From assembly GCA_905221605.1 (NCBI GenBank), contig CAJNDS010000129.1:1-37500 (forward strand): 37,500 bases of DNA, in the 5' to 3' direction. The position numbers were made by a program, and so were the translations under genes. Below, in pieces: positions 20,601-33,100 of the stretch (position 1 is the first letter of the stretch; every line of letters begins with the position of its first letter). The stretch comes from Symbiodinium natans (Eukaryota; Sar; Dinophyceae; Suessiales; Symbiodiniaceae). Under the pieces are notes generated by a model. That model did not search any database and was not told the DNA's origin. It saw only the letters and a program-made list of their open reading frames with translations.

Positions 20601-23600
20601 GGGTTTGGGGTTCAGGTGGCTCTGGGTCGGAAATGCAGCTGCATCGCTTCGCAGTTGAGCGCTTTTCTGAGGGTTCATAGGGAGTTTCGGGTTTCAAGAA
20701 CCCCAAACCCCGAACCCGAAACCCTAAACCCTAAACCCTAAACCCTAAACCCTTTAGGACGTTATATGAAGCTTGCAACGTCTGCCACCACTTTGTTGCT
20801 CTGCCAGGGCCGAAAACGGATGCGGAGCTGGTGCAGTACCAGCTTGCTGTTGGCTTCGTTCCCTGGAGATGGTGGCAGGTTTTTTTTGGGTCTAGGGTCG
20901 AGGGTCTAGGGTTTAGGGTTTAGGGTTTAGGGTTTAGGGTTTAGGGTTTAGGGTGCTTTTAGCATGTACTGTGGGGGTTAAGGATCAAGCAGGGTTTTGG
21001 GGGATGTTCAGAATGATGGCAGGCATGCAAGAGGAACAACCTGCAGCATGAACCCGATTTGGAGGTTGAGGCTTGCAGTTGTGCTACAATGGGCAAAGGA
21101 TCCGAAGAACAAACAGGGCCTCGCACTTTCATCCCAGACTCTAAACCCCCAACCCCGTAAGGGTCGTTCTCTAAATTGGGGTCCCTTTTGGGGTCCTTTT
21201 TGTACGGTGCCGTAATATGTAGGGGCCCCCCCAAAAAAGAGAACCGAACTTAGGGAGTTACCCATGAATGCCCAGGCAGTGTACCATGTGATATACACCT
21301 TCTGCGGATTCATCCTCGTCTTTTGGGCTTGTCGGCATCAATATCTCAACGCCTACGGCCTGGACTGGGAGCTCTACACGTGTTTCGGTTCCCAATTTCT
21401 CGTAACCTTACCCAGAGGTTCCCTACCCCTTCTAGAGCGATCTAGAGAGCGCAGATTAGGGTTTAGGGTTTAGGGGTTTAGGGGTTTAGGAGTTTAGGAG
21501 TTCAGGGGTGTGAGTCAGAACTTCCAGATACCGGCGTTTCCTTGATCTTGGGCATTGGGGGGGCGGCGGTTGTCTTTGCACACAGCAGTAATCCCACCCA
21601 ACACCCGAACACGTATGACCCCGAAGTCAAAAACCCAAATCCCAACATCCTAAACCCCTAAATCCCTAAACCCTAAACCCTAAGAGCAAAGCCAGGTTTT
21701 GGTTTGTGGAGAGTGTGGTCACGCACCTCATATGCGGTGCTACCCCACAGTCGTTCCTGCGCTCCATCCTGCCCATCTTGAGTGAGCGCTACGATCTCAT
21801 GAAGGACCCTGCCTTACTTGTTTTTAGCCTGAAGTATGGGGAAGTATAGGTTCCATATTATATTATGTATATGCATATAATCGTACACGTATTTATATAT
21901 GTGAAGTACCCACCTCCTTAGAGTTACAGCCGCAGCTCTCCCACTTTCCTTGCCGAAAATTTGGGCCCCGTGACCCATTGAGGGGGGGGGGGGGGTGCTG
22001 TATAGGATTTAGCATGTAGGGTGCAATGAGCTATGCTGTTTTCCCCCTAAACATTAAAGCCCTAAACCCTAAACCCCAAACAGGACACAGTGAGCATTGG
22101 AATCTACGCACAGCTGGGCGACCCACTCGGCTACGTTTGCGCAACCGTCGTTGTGTTCACCATGGTGGCTTGGTAGCCCAGTGGTACCGTTTTCCATTTG
22201 GTTGGTTCAAGGTTCGCTTATAAAGTAACCAACCCCAAAAAGGGCACCCCTAAACCCTAAACTCTAAACTCTAAACCCTAAACCCTTGTTGTAATATGGT
22301 CGCTGGGCTACCAAGGTGGTGCCCAATATCTTCAACTACCTGCAGCCCGTGACGGCAAGACTGACCAGGATTGCATGCAGGTAGCACTCGAGATCCATTC
22401 CTTGAGCGCCTTAGGGTTTAGGGTTTAGGGTTTAGGGTTTAGGGTTTAGGCTAACGGTTTAGGGTTTAGGGTTTAGGGTTTAGGGTTTAGGGCTACCCGT
22501 ACAAGTGCCACGAAATTCAAGAACTATTCTGAAGGTTCCATTTTGCAGTACAGTACAGTAAACTCCCAAAAGTTGGAACATCATTATCCCCATACCCCAA
22601 GAGAGTTACTAAAGGGAATTCCAGCACTACTCGTTCAACTTTGTGGAGTTTACTGTAACCCTAACCCTAAACCCTAAACCCTAAACCCTAAACCCTAAAC
22701 CCTAAACCCTAAACCCTAAATGTCCACAGACAAAGGCCGCTTGAAGTGGGTTGAAAGTTTGTAACAGACAGCTTTGCTGTATCAATTATCCATGCACCTC
22801 TATGAATGCCCTTCGAGACTCTGGCACAGCTGTGCTCTGTCACATTGGGCTGGACAAGGCTGGACTGTATCGCTCCTAAACTGTGCTCTTTGTCTGAGAA
22901 GGTGCCATCCAGAAGAAGTGGAAGCACGCCTAAACCCCCCCCCCCCCCTAAACCCTAAACCCTAAGCCCTAAACCTTAAACCCTAAACCCTAAACCCTAA
23001 ACCCTAAACCCTAAACCCCTAAACAAACGCTACACACTAAACCCTAAATCCCAAGCGAGTGTCTCATGCCCTCAGCAGAGGATGTCTTATTGGCCCATTC
23101 CGCAGGTCGGGAGTCAGGACGGGGGGCTGAAACTTCCATGCATCCGGGAATCATATGTTTCTTAAGGCTTACATGGACATGTTTTAAAACAATGTTCACT
23201 ATATGTATCGAAATATTTGTGTTTTAATTTTCCTTACTTCTTCATTAATTTACTTAATATTTATGTTCTCGTCTCCTGTGACTCCGAAGCCACCAGGCCG
23301 CCAATTCCCAGGGCGAGAACTTGCAAGCGACAGGCGGATTGATGCAGATGTGCGCTCGTCAGACTCTTGGATGCTGAGTTTAGGTGGCCTTCGCATGCCC
23401 CCCCCCCCCCCCCCCCCCCCCCTGTAGTGGCAGCTTTTTAATCGGGATTATAGTAACCCCCTCTTTTATAGTCCCTGTATTAAGGACTGTTAGTATAAGG
23501 GGGAACATCCCAATAGGTAGCCTTTACAAACTTTTTGTTTTTAATTGTAAAGCGCTTTTATATAACCAAAAGGTTAAACTGGTTTAGGGTTTAGGGTTCT

Positions 23601-26600
23601 TCCCCTGGATTTCTCAGCTACTGAGGATTGAAGAGGCCACACGAGGTCATCGGCGCCTGCTTTGCCTACTAGAGGACCGGCGCATTCACTTTCGAGTGTA
23701 TCATGTTTCGACGCAGACCCCCTAAACCCTAAACCTTAAATCCTAAACCCTAAGCCTAAACCCTAAACAAGTCAGCCTTTGTACACTTGTTGGAGGACAT
23801 TCCGCAGCTCGTCGTGGGCCTGATCTTTGCCGTATTCTCTTCGTATGCGGAAGGTGCTGGGAACTGCGTGCGCACGCGATGGCCGCTTTAGGTATTCTTT
23901 AGATATGTACGTCGGCGTAAGAGTGACTACTTGGAGGGTCGGAGGACTTAGGAAGTAGTTATCTAATAGAGTTATAAGTAGGATAATTCCAATTAGGGTC
24001 CCCTTTAGGGTACTTATAAGTCTGCTTACTATCTACTTACTAAGTCCCCCGACCCTCCAAGTAATTCCTGCACGGAAGGTGCGGCGATATCACCGTTTAT
24101 TATTGTGAACATCGCGGTGACCTCCGCAAAGGCTTTTGCGGTTCTCTTTGGCAGGCCTCTGTGCCTAGCTTGGATGGCCTCGAAGCAGATGCCTTGGCCG
24201 GCACACAGCATCGCTGCCAGAGATGTGCACACCACAATGGTTCCTAGGTAGGCTTCCCTGGGACATTTTGTGATTTTCCTAATTTTCCCTTATCGGGTTT
24301 TAAGAGGATCATATTCAGGAATATCCCTAAACTCTAAACCCTAAACCCTAAACCCTAAACCCCTAACCTTTTTAGAGGGCCATCCCTAGGTTATCAGCCT
24401 GTTCGGAGAAGCATGGAAGCATCGTATCCTCGAGGAGCTCCTTGGTGAGGAGCGTGCCTCAAAAGACACGCGTTTCGCCGCAGAGGCTTGGGAGCCCACT
24501 GGTACCCTTTACCCTTTTTTTGGTTCTGGGTTCCCTTGTAAAGTAACCAGCCCAAAAAAGGGTGCCCGGTATTATAATATTAATATGGCTACTGGGCTAT
24601 CTACTAAGGAGGGGGAGCTCTTCAAGATGTTCCTCACTTCTTTGCAGAATGGTCCCTCTGGTACCATCGACTGGCTGCAGCAGGATAAGTGGCGTCGCAC
24701 CCACGACATCGCGGTGCTCTTCGCGTTGAGCAAGGACGTGTCTTCTAGGGAGGCTCCCGGCTTGATAACCAAATGGTCGCTGCTCCACGGGCAGGCCGCC
24801 ATGTTTGGCAAAGACCTTAACTCGTACGTCGCCTTTCTACAGGGGCTCAACGACAGCATAAGCAAAGAGCGCATGAGCGCCTTCATGAGGCCCACGTGCC
24901 CGCAACCACTCTTGGGCCTGCTTTGGCTAGCGGCCTGTAACGGTGTTGAATCAAAGATGCTGCTCGAGCTTCGGAGTAAGCTTCTGATGGATGCTGCCAC
25001 GGCACGCATCATTCTGACCTCTGCAGACACCGGCTTCGACAATCCCTCCACCACCGTGCGGCTCTTTCTCTGCCAGGCAATGATGGTGGTCCCATGGAGC
25101 GAGTTTCCGCAAGAAGCAGCTCAAGTGGCACGGCTTGCCATCACGGAGTCTGATCCAGTTCTTCAACCTGCAGCTTGGGGAGCTTTGGCCTTGCAGCCGA
25201 GCTTGGACATATTGAAACCGGAACTACGTAACGGTGGGCATTTCGAGTTAAAGAACGGCTTTGAGACCACTAACTACGCCGCCACAAGCCGTCTTCGTCG
25301 TGCTTGTCGTGCTGTGGAGATGTTAGACCGATGTTCGGCTGCTGCTTGCGACTGTGAGGCAAGTCTGGCGCGCATTCTAGACCTTAAAGGCACACCCGCT
25401 GATTTACGCCCGGCCTTCCAGGCTTTGTTATTTCATGGCTTCTTTTCCACGGCATTGAACAGCAGCTCCAGCAAGGCACTGTTGTCCCAGATGCGTGATC
25501 CGACGACAACAGGTAGGTACGGACAGACGGTCCTAGACTTTCCAGCGGATGTTCCCTTGCAAGCAGATTGCACCCATGATTTGAGCGTGGTTCTCCAAGA
25601 CGACTCCATACCATACGTCGACAAATGGGGTGTGTGCAAGCTGCTTAGCCACGCAGGTCAGCAATGTTTTGAGGAGGCCTTGACACGGCTGTGGGCGACC
25701 GAAGCAGATAACTCGCAGACGTGCTTTGCCTACGCTTTGCGATTTGTTCCGGGTGGCGAGCCTAGCGTAGAGCATGTGGAAAAGGTGATTGGGATGCTTG
25801 ACAATGTCGTCTCCGACATTCGCCGAGAAGCATTATTCGACACTCTCAAGAAGCTAGCAGGGAAGCTTCGCCCGCAGCAAGTCAAACGCTTAATGGCGAT
25901 CTGCACAGGTGCCTTGAAAGATGCTTCCACTTTCAACACGATTGGTAGGGACTGTCTCCAGCTGCTTGCAGTCCTGGGTCAGTTTGTGAAGATGGAGATG
26001 CTGGAGAGCATCATGCCAACAGTCAGAGATCTGCTTTGCAAGGAAGACTTGGATCCACTGCATCGCGCCGAGATTTGCAGGTTGCTGGCAGCTTGGGGAA
26101 CTATCCCTCCTGTTGTGGGCTGCATTCCAGACTTGGCAAAGCTTCTCCACAGCACGGACAAGGAGGTCCGCAGCGCCGCCTGCCTTGCCCTTGGGTCACT
26201 TGATGCTATTCCCGCGGTCATCGAGCACATTGAAAGATTGCTGGATATTGCGTGTGAAGATCCGGATCAGCAGCAAGCTGGAGGCACTGCCTGGTCAGCT
26301 CTTCTAAATCTTGATGTTATTCACAACGGCCTGGCGACTTCTCAAGTGCACCAGCGCCTGAAGGCAATGGTGTCAGCCTTGCAGAACTTTGATATAGGCC
26401 CAGATCCACACGTCAGGACCGGTCCGGGCTTCAACACCCTGCGTTGCGGCTGCCTCAGCGCACTGCTGTGTGGCGAGATTGGGCGTCTCGAGAGCCTTGC
26501 AAGGCAAACCATCCACGCCAACACCGCCCAGAGCATCTCGGGGTTTTTTGACGACTTGCGGCGCTTAAAGAAGCAGCAGATGCTCCCAACCCCGACCGAT

Positions 26601-26919
26601 CCCCTGATGCAAGGCTTGATAGCAGTGGTCTCCAGGGAGCTGCGAGATGATGGCGAGCAGCCTCCTTCAAGGACCTAAACCCTAAACCCTAAACCCTAAA
26701 CCCTAAACCCTAAACCCTAAACCCTAAACCCTAAACCCTAAACCCTACACCCTACACCCTACACCCTAAACCCTAAACCCTAAACCCTAAACCCTAAACC
26801 CTAAACCCCAAGCGAGCAGCCTCCTTCAAGGACAGCTGAGGATCCACCCGAGCTGCTCTTCGACGCCTCAGGAGCCGTAACTTACTGCTGGTTAGCAGGG
26901 AAAAAGGGAATGAGGGCCC

Positions 26920-26968
<49 letters not shown>

Positions 26969-27043
26969 GTGGCATGGACCTTTAGGGTCAATTTGGCACG
27001 CCCCTTTGTTTACTATTTACAAAACTTCTTGAAAGTAGTAGTG

Positions 27044-27110
<67 letters not shown>

Positions 27111-27146
27111 GAGTAGTAGGAGTAGTAGTAGTAGTAGTAGTAGTAG

Positions 27147-27185
<39 letters not shown>

Positions 27186-30100
27186 CAGTAGTAGTAGTAG
27201 CAGTAAATGTAGATCCAGCCGGCCAACAGCCAGACTTAGGCAAGCACCCTCGCTTCGTGTTTCCTGTGACTTGGTAGGGTCCAGAGGTTTGTCGTGTGTC
27301 CCCTCCCTTCGTCCCTTCGTGTTGTAAGGGTTTTGTAAGGGCTTTGGAGGTTTGTGTGCTTCCCCTTTCTCGTTCTTATAGGTTTTGGGGGAGCATCAAA
27401 ATGATTATCATATATGATGTGTTTCCGTGCTCGTATTATGAGGGCTAGTGCCTGCCCTAGAGGTTTGTCGTATGTCCCCCCGCTTCGTGTTCCTGTGATT
27501 TGGTAGGGGGCTAAAGGTTTGTCGTGTGTCCCCTCCCTTCGTCCCTTCGTGTTGTAAGGGTTTTGGGAGGGTCCTGGAGGTTTGTCGTATGTCCCCTTTG
27601 TTCGTGCTTGTAGGGTCTGGGGAGTGTGTAGATGATAATCACATATCATGTGCTTCCGTGCTCGTATTATGAGGGGCTAGTGATTGGCCTGGAGGTTTGT
27701 CAGATGACACCCCCGCTTCGTGATCCTGTGATTTGGTAGGGGCCTAAAGGTTTGTAGTGTGTCGCCTCCCTTCACTCCTTCCTATTGTAAGGGTTCTGTG
27801 AGGGCCCTGGAGGTTTGTCGTATGTCCCCTTTCTTCTTGCTTGTAGGGTTTGGGGAGCATCTAGATGATAGAGGTTTGTCGTATGTCGTCTCCCTTCGTC
27901 CCTTCGTGTTGTAAGGGTTTTGTGAGGGCCCTGAAGGTCTAGGGCAGTTACTAGCGCCTCATAGTACGAGCACGGAAGCAAATGATAATGACAATCATCT
28001 AGACGCTGCCCAAATCCTACAAGCACGAAGAAAGGGACATACGGCAAATTTGCAGGGCCCTCACAAAACCCTTACAACAAGAAGGGACGAAGGAAGGGCA
28101 CATACGACAAACCTCTAGGACCCTCACGAAACCCTTACAACACGAAGGGACGAAGGGATTGTATCTAATTTCGTATATGGTAAAATGACATACGACAAAT
28201 CTCCAGGACCCTAGCAAATGACATGAACACGAAGCAGGGAGACATAAAACAAACCTCTAGGGCAGTCACTAGCCCCTCATAATACGAGCACGGAAGCAAA
28301 TCATATATGATAATCATCTAGACGCTCCCCACGCCCTACAAGCACGAAGAAAGGAGACATACGATAAATCTTCCAGGTCCAACAAAACCCTTGCAACTCA
28401 AAGGGACGAAGGGAGGGGGCACACGACAAACCTCTTTAGGCCCCTACCACATCGCAGGAACAGAAAGCGGCGGGACATACGACAAACCTCTATGACAAAC
28501 ACCAGCCCCTCATAATACGAGCACGGAAGCAAATGATATATGACAGTTTTCTAGAAGATCCCCAAACCCTCTAAGAAGAAAGAAAGGTGACATACGACAA
28601 ACCTTCCCCCAACAAAGCAATTTCAACACGAAGGGACGAAAGGAGGGGACATTCGACAAGTCTCTGGCCCCTACCAAATCTCAGGAACACGAAGCGTGGG
28701 GACATACGACAAATCTCCAAGGGCCCTCAGAAAAATTTTATCAGCCTTACAACACGAAGGGACGAAGGCAGGGGACATACGACAAACCTGTAGGCCCCTA
28801 CTACATCACAGGAACAAGGAAGCGGGGGGGGGGCATACGACAAACCCCTAGGGCAGTCACTAGCCCCTCACAATACGAGCACGGACTCAAGTTATATGTC
28901 AGTCGTCTAGACGCTCCCCAATCCCTACAAGTGAGAAGAAAGGGGACACACGGCAAATTTGCAGGGCTCTCACAAAAACCCTTGCAACACGAAAGGACGA
29001 AGCGAGGGAACGTATGACAAACCTCTAAGCCCCTACCAAATCACAGGACCAAGGAAACGGGGGGGACAAATGACAAACCTCTAGGACAGCCACTAGCACC
29101 TCATAGTTTGAGCACGGAAGCAAATCATATATGACGATCATCTAGACTCTAGACGCTCCCCCAAACCCTACAAGCTCGAAGAAAGTGGATATACGACTAG
29201 CCTCCAGGGCCCTCACAAAACCCATACCACCCATACAACGCGAAGGGACGAAGGAAGGGGACATACGACAAACCTCTAGGGCAGTCAGTAACCCCACATA
29301 GTACGAGCACGGAAGCAAATGATGTATGGTAATCATCTCGACGCTCCTCAAACTCTCCAAGCACGAAGAAAGGGGACACACGACAAACCTTCAAGGCCCA
29401 ACAAAACCCCTACAACACGAAGGGGCGAAAGGAGGGGACATACGACAAAGCTCTAAGCCCCTACCAAATCTCAGGAACAGGAATCGGGGGGACATACGAC
29501 AAACCTCTAGGGCAATCACTAGCCCCTCACAATACGAGCACGGAATCAAATTATATGTCAGTCGTCTAGACGCTCCCCAAACCCTACAAGTGAGAAGAAA
29601 GGGGACACACGGCAAATTTGCAGGGCTCTCACAAAACCCTTGCAACACGAAAGGACGAAGCGAGGGAACGTATGACAAACCTCTAAGCCCCTACCAAATC
29701 ACAGGACCAAGGAAACGGGGGGGACAAATGACAAACCTCTAGGACAGCCACTAGCCCCTCATAGTTTGAGCACGGGAGCAAATCATATATGACGATCATC
29801 TAGACTCTAGACGCTCCCCCCAAACCCTACAAGCTCGAAGAAAGTGGATATACGACTAGCCTCCAGGGCCCTCACAAAACCCTTACCACCCATACAACGC
29901 GAAGGGACGAAGGAAGGGGACATACGACAAACCTCTAGGGCAGTCACTAACCCCACATAGTACGAGCACGGAAGCAAATGATGTATGGAAATCATCTCGA
30001 CACTCCTCAATTCTCCAAGCTCGAAGAAAGGGGACACACGACAAACCTTCAAGGCCCAACAAGCCCTACAACACGAAGGGGCGAAAGGAGGGGACATACG

Positions 30101-33100
30101 ACAAAGCTCTAGGCCCCTACCAAAGCTCAGGAACAGGAATCGGGGGGACATACGACAAACCTCTAGGGCGATCACTAGCCCCTCACAATACGAGCGCGGA
30201 ATCGAATTATATATATATATATATATCTCAGTCGTCTAGGCTCCCCAAACCCTACAAGCACGAAGAAAGGGACACACGCAAACATTAATTAACCCTAGAC
30301 CCCCCAACCCAAAACCCTCTGAGGGTTTTATTGGTGTTGAAGGATTTCTTGGGGGCCTGAACCCCCCCCCTAATTCGGAATAGGGTTTAAAAGGCGGGCT
30401 CGGTTTCGGGAGGTTTTTCCGGAAAGTATTTTTATTATTGGGGGGGTATTTAATAAAAGGGGGAAGGGATTATGATAATCATCTAGACACTCCCCAAACC
30501 CTGCAAGCACGAACAAGGGGACATACGAAAAACCTCCAGAGCGCTCACGAAACCCTTACAACACGAAGGGACGAAGGGAGGGGACAAAAGATAAACCTCT
30601 AGGCCCCTCCCAACTCACAGGAACACGAAGCAGGGGGGCATACGACAAACCTCTAGGGCAGTCAATAGCCCTCACAATACGACCACAGAAGCAAATGTCT
30701 TATGACAATCATCTAGATGCCAAGAAAGGGGACACACGACAAACCTGTAGGCCCCTACTACATCACAGGAACAAGCGGAGGGCATACGACAAACCTCTAG
30801 GGCAGTCACTAGCCCCGCACAATACGAGCCCGGAATCAAATTACATATGTCAGTCGTCTAGACGCTCCCCAAACCCTACAAGCAAGAAGAAAAGGGACAT
30901 ACGGCAAATTTGCCGGGCTCTCACAAAACCCTTGCAACACGAAAGGACGAAGCGAGGGAACGTATGACAAACCTCTAAGCCCCTACCAAATCACAGGACC
31001 AAGGAAACGGGGGGGACAAATGACAAACCTCTATGACAGTCACTAGCCCCTCATAGTTTGAGCACGGAAGCAAATCATATATGACGATCATCTAGACTCT
31101 AGACGCTCCCCCCCAAACCCTACAAGCTCGAAGAAAGTGGATATACGACTAGCCTCCAGGGCCCTCACAAAACCCTTACCACCCATACAACGCGAAGGGA
31201 CGAAGGAAGGGGACATACGACAAACCTCTAGGGCAGTCACTAACCGCACATAGTACGAGCACGGAAGCAAATGATGTATGGTAGTCATCTCGACGCTCCT
31301 CAAACTCTCCAAGCACGAAGAAAGGGGACACACGACAAGCCTTCAAGGCCCAACAAAACCCCTACAACACGAAGGGGCGAAAGGAGGGGACATACGACAA
31401 AGCTCTAGGCCCCTACCAAATCTCAGGAACAGGAATCGGGGGGACATACGACAAACCTCTAGGGCGATCACTAGCCCCTCACAATACGAGCGCGGAATCG
31501 AATTATATATATATATATATATATCAGTCGTCTAGGCTCCCCAAACCCTACAAGCACGAAGAAAGGGGACACACGCAAACATCCCACGAAGGAACGAAGG
31601 GAGAGGAATTACGACAAACCTCTAGACCCCTACCAAATCACAGGAATACGAAGCGGGGGGGCACACGAGAAATCTTTAGGGCAATCAATACCCTCATAGC
31701 GACTGCGGAAGCAAATGATATATGATAATCATGTAGACACTCCCTCAACCCTACAAGCACGAACAAAGGGGACATATGAAAAACCTCCAGAGCGCTCACG
31801 AAACCCTTACAATACGAAGGGACGAAGGGAGGGGACAAAAGATAAACCTTTAGGCCGCTCCCAACTCACAGGAACACGAAGCAGGGGGGCATACGACAAA
31901 CCTCTAGGGCGGTCAATAGCCCTCATAATACGACCACGGAAGCAAATGACTTATGATGACAATCATCTAGACGCCAAGAAAGGGGACATACGACAAACCT
32001 CCAAGGCCGAATGCAACCCTCACAACACGAAGGGACGAAGGGAGGGGACATATGACAAGCCTCTGGCCCCTACCAAATCTCAGGAACACGAAGCGGGGGA
32101 ATATACAACAAACCTCTAGGGCAGCCACTAGCCCCTCATAGTACGAGCGCGGAAGGAATGATTTTTGACAATTATCTAGACAATCCCCAAACCCTACAAG
32201 CACGAAGAAATCGGACATGCGACAAACCTCCGGGGCCCTCACAAAACCCTTACAACACGAACGAAGAAAACAACTCATACAAACCTCTGGGCCCCTACCA
32301 AATCACAACAACACGAAGCGGGGGGACATACGACTAACCTCTAGGGCAGTCACTAACCCCTCAAGATGGGGGGTGAAAGGGATTATGGGAGATGATGGGG
32401 AATGATGATGGGGGATGATGGGGGATGATGCGGGATGATGGGAGATGATGGGGGATGATGGGGAATGATGGGGGATGACGCGGGATGAGAGACATGATGG
32501 GGCATGATAGGGGCTGATCGGGGACGATGATGGGGGCCTGATGGGGGATGATGGTGGATGATGGGGGGGTGAAAGGGATTATGAGAGATGACGGGGAATG
32601 ATGATGGGAGATGATGGGGGATGATTGGGGGATGATGGGGCATGATGGGGGATGAGAGAAACGATGGGAGATGATGCGGGGTGATGTGGGATGGGCAATG
32701 AGCGGGTATGTCTGAAATCCTGGAAAAGACAAATCCCGGGGTTTGATTTTAAAGGGTTTTAATTCTTTTTCGGCATCTTAACTTTTTATGAACTCCTTAC
32801 ACCATCAAATCCGGTATTTGATTTTTGTTAAGGGTTTCAAGGATATTACCCTAAACCCTAAACCCTAAACCCTAAACCCTAAACCCTAAACCCTAAACCC
32901 TAAACCCTAAACCCTAAACCCTAAACCCTAAACCGAACCCCGGGATTTAGTTCTTTAAGGATTTCAATGATTTTTTGGGCATTTTAAATTTCATGAAATC
33001 CTTGAAAAATTAAATCCCGGGATTTAGTTTTTCAAGGATTTCAAGGATTTCATAAACTTTAAATACCGGAGCTCCTGCAAAAGCAAACGCCCCCCTCCCC

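Noticed and set aside
22535-22670. Coding continuation of exon 44 through the TACAGTAAACTCC element
   Set aside because: The frame is open only by chance; removal at GTTCCA joins exon 45 in phase.
8341-26811. A chromosome end (telomere or subtelomere)
   Set aside because: Arrays are short, occur in both orientations and alternate with coding islands whose phases match; no terminal orientation is seen.
26969-27277. 102-residue poly-Val frame and poly-Thr/poly-Tyr frames on the other strand
   Set aside because: They are translations of the (TAG)n microsatellite.
27236-32278. Many 60-140 residue frames on both strands
   Set aside because: They repeat with the satellite unit, share the same peptides and have no splice or start context.
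32361-32732. 123-residue His/Pro/Ser-rich frame on the - strand
   Set aside because: It is the complement of the GATGGGG minisatellite.
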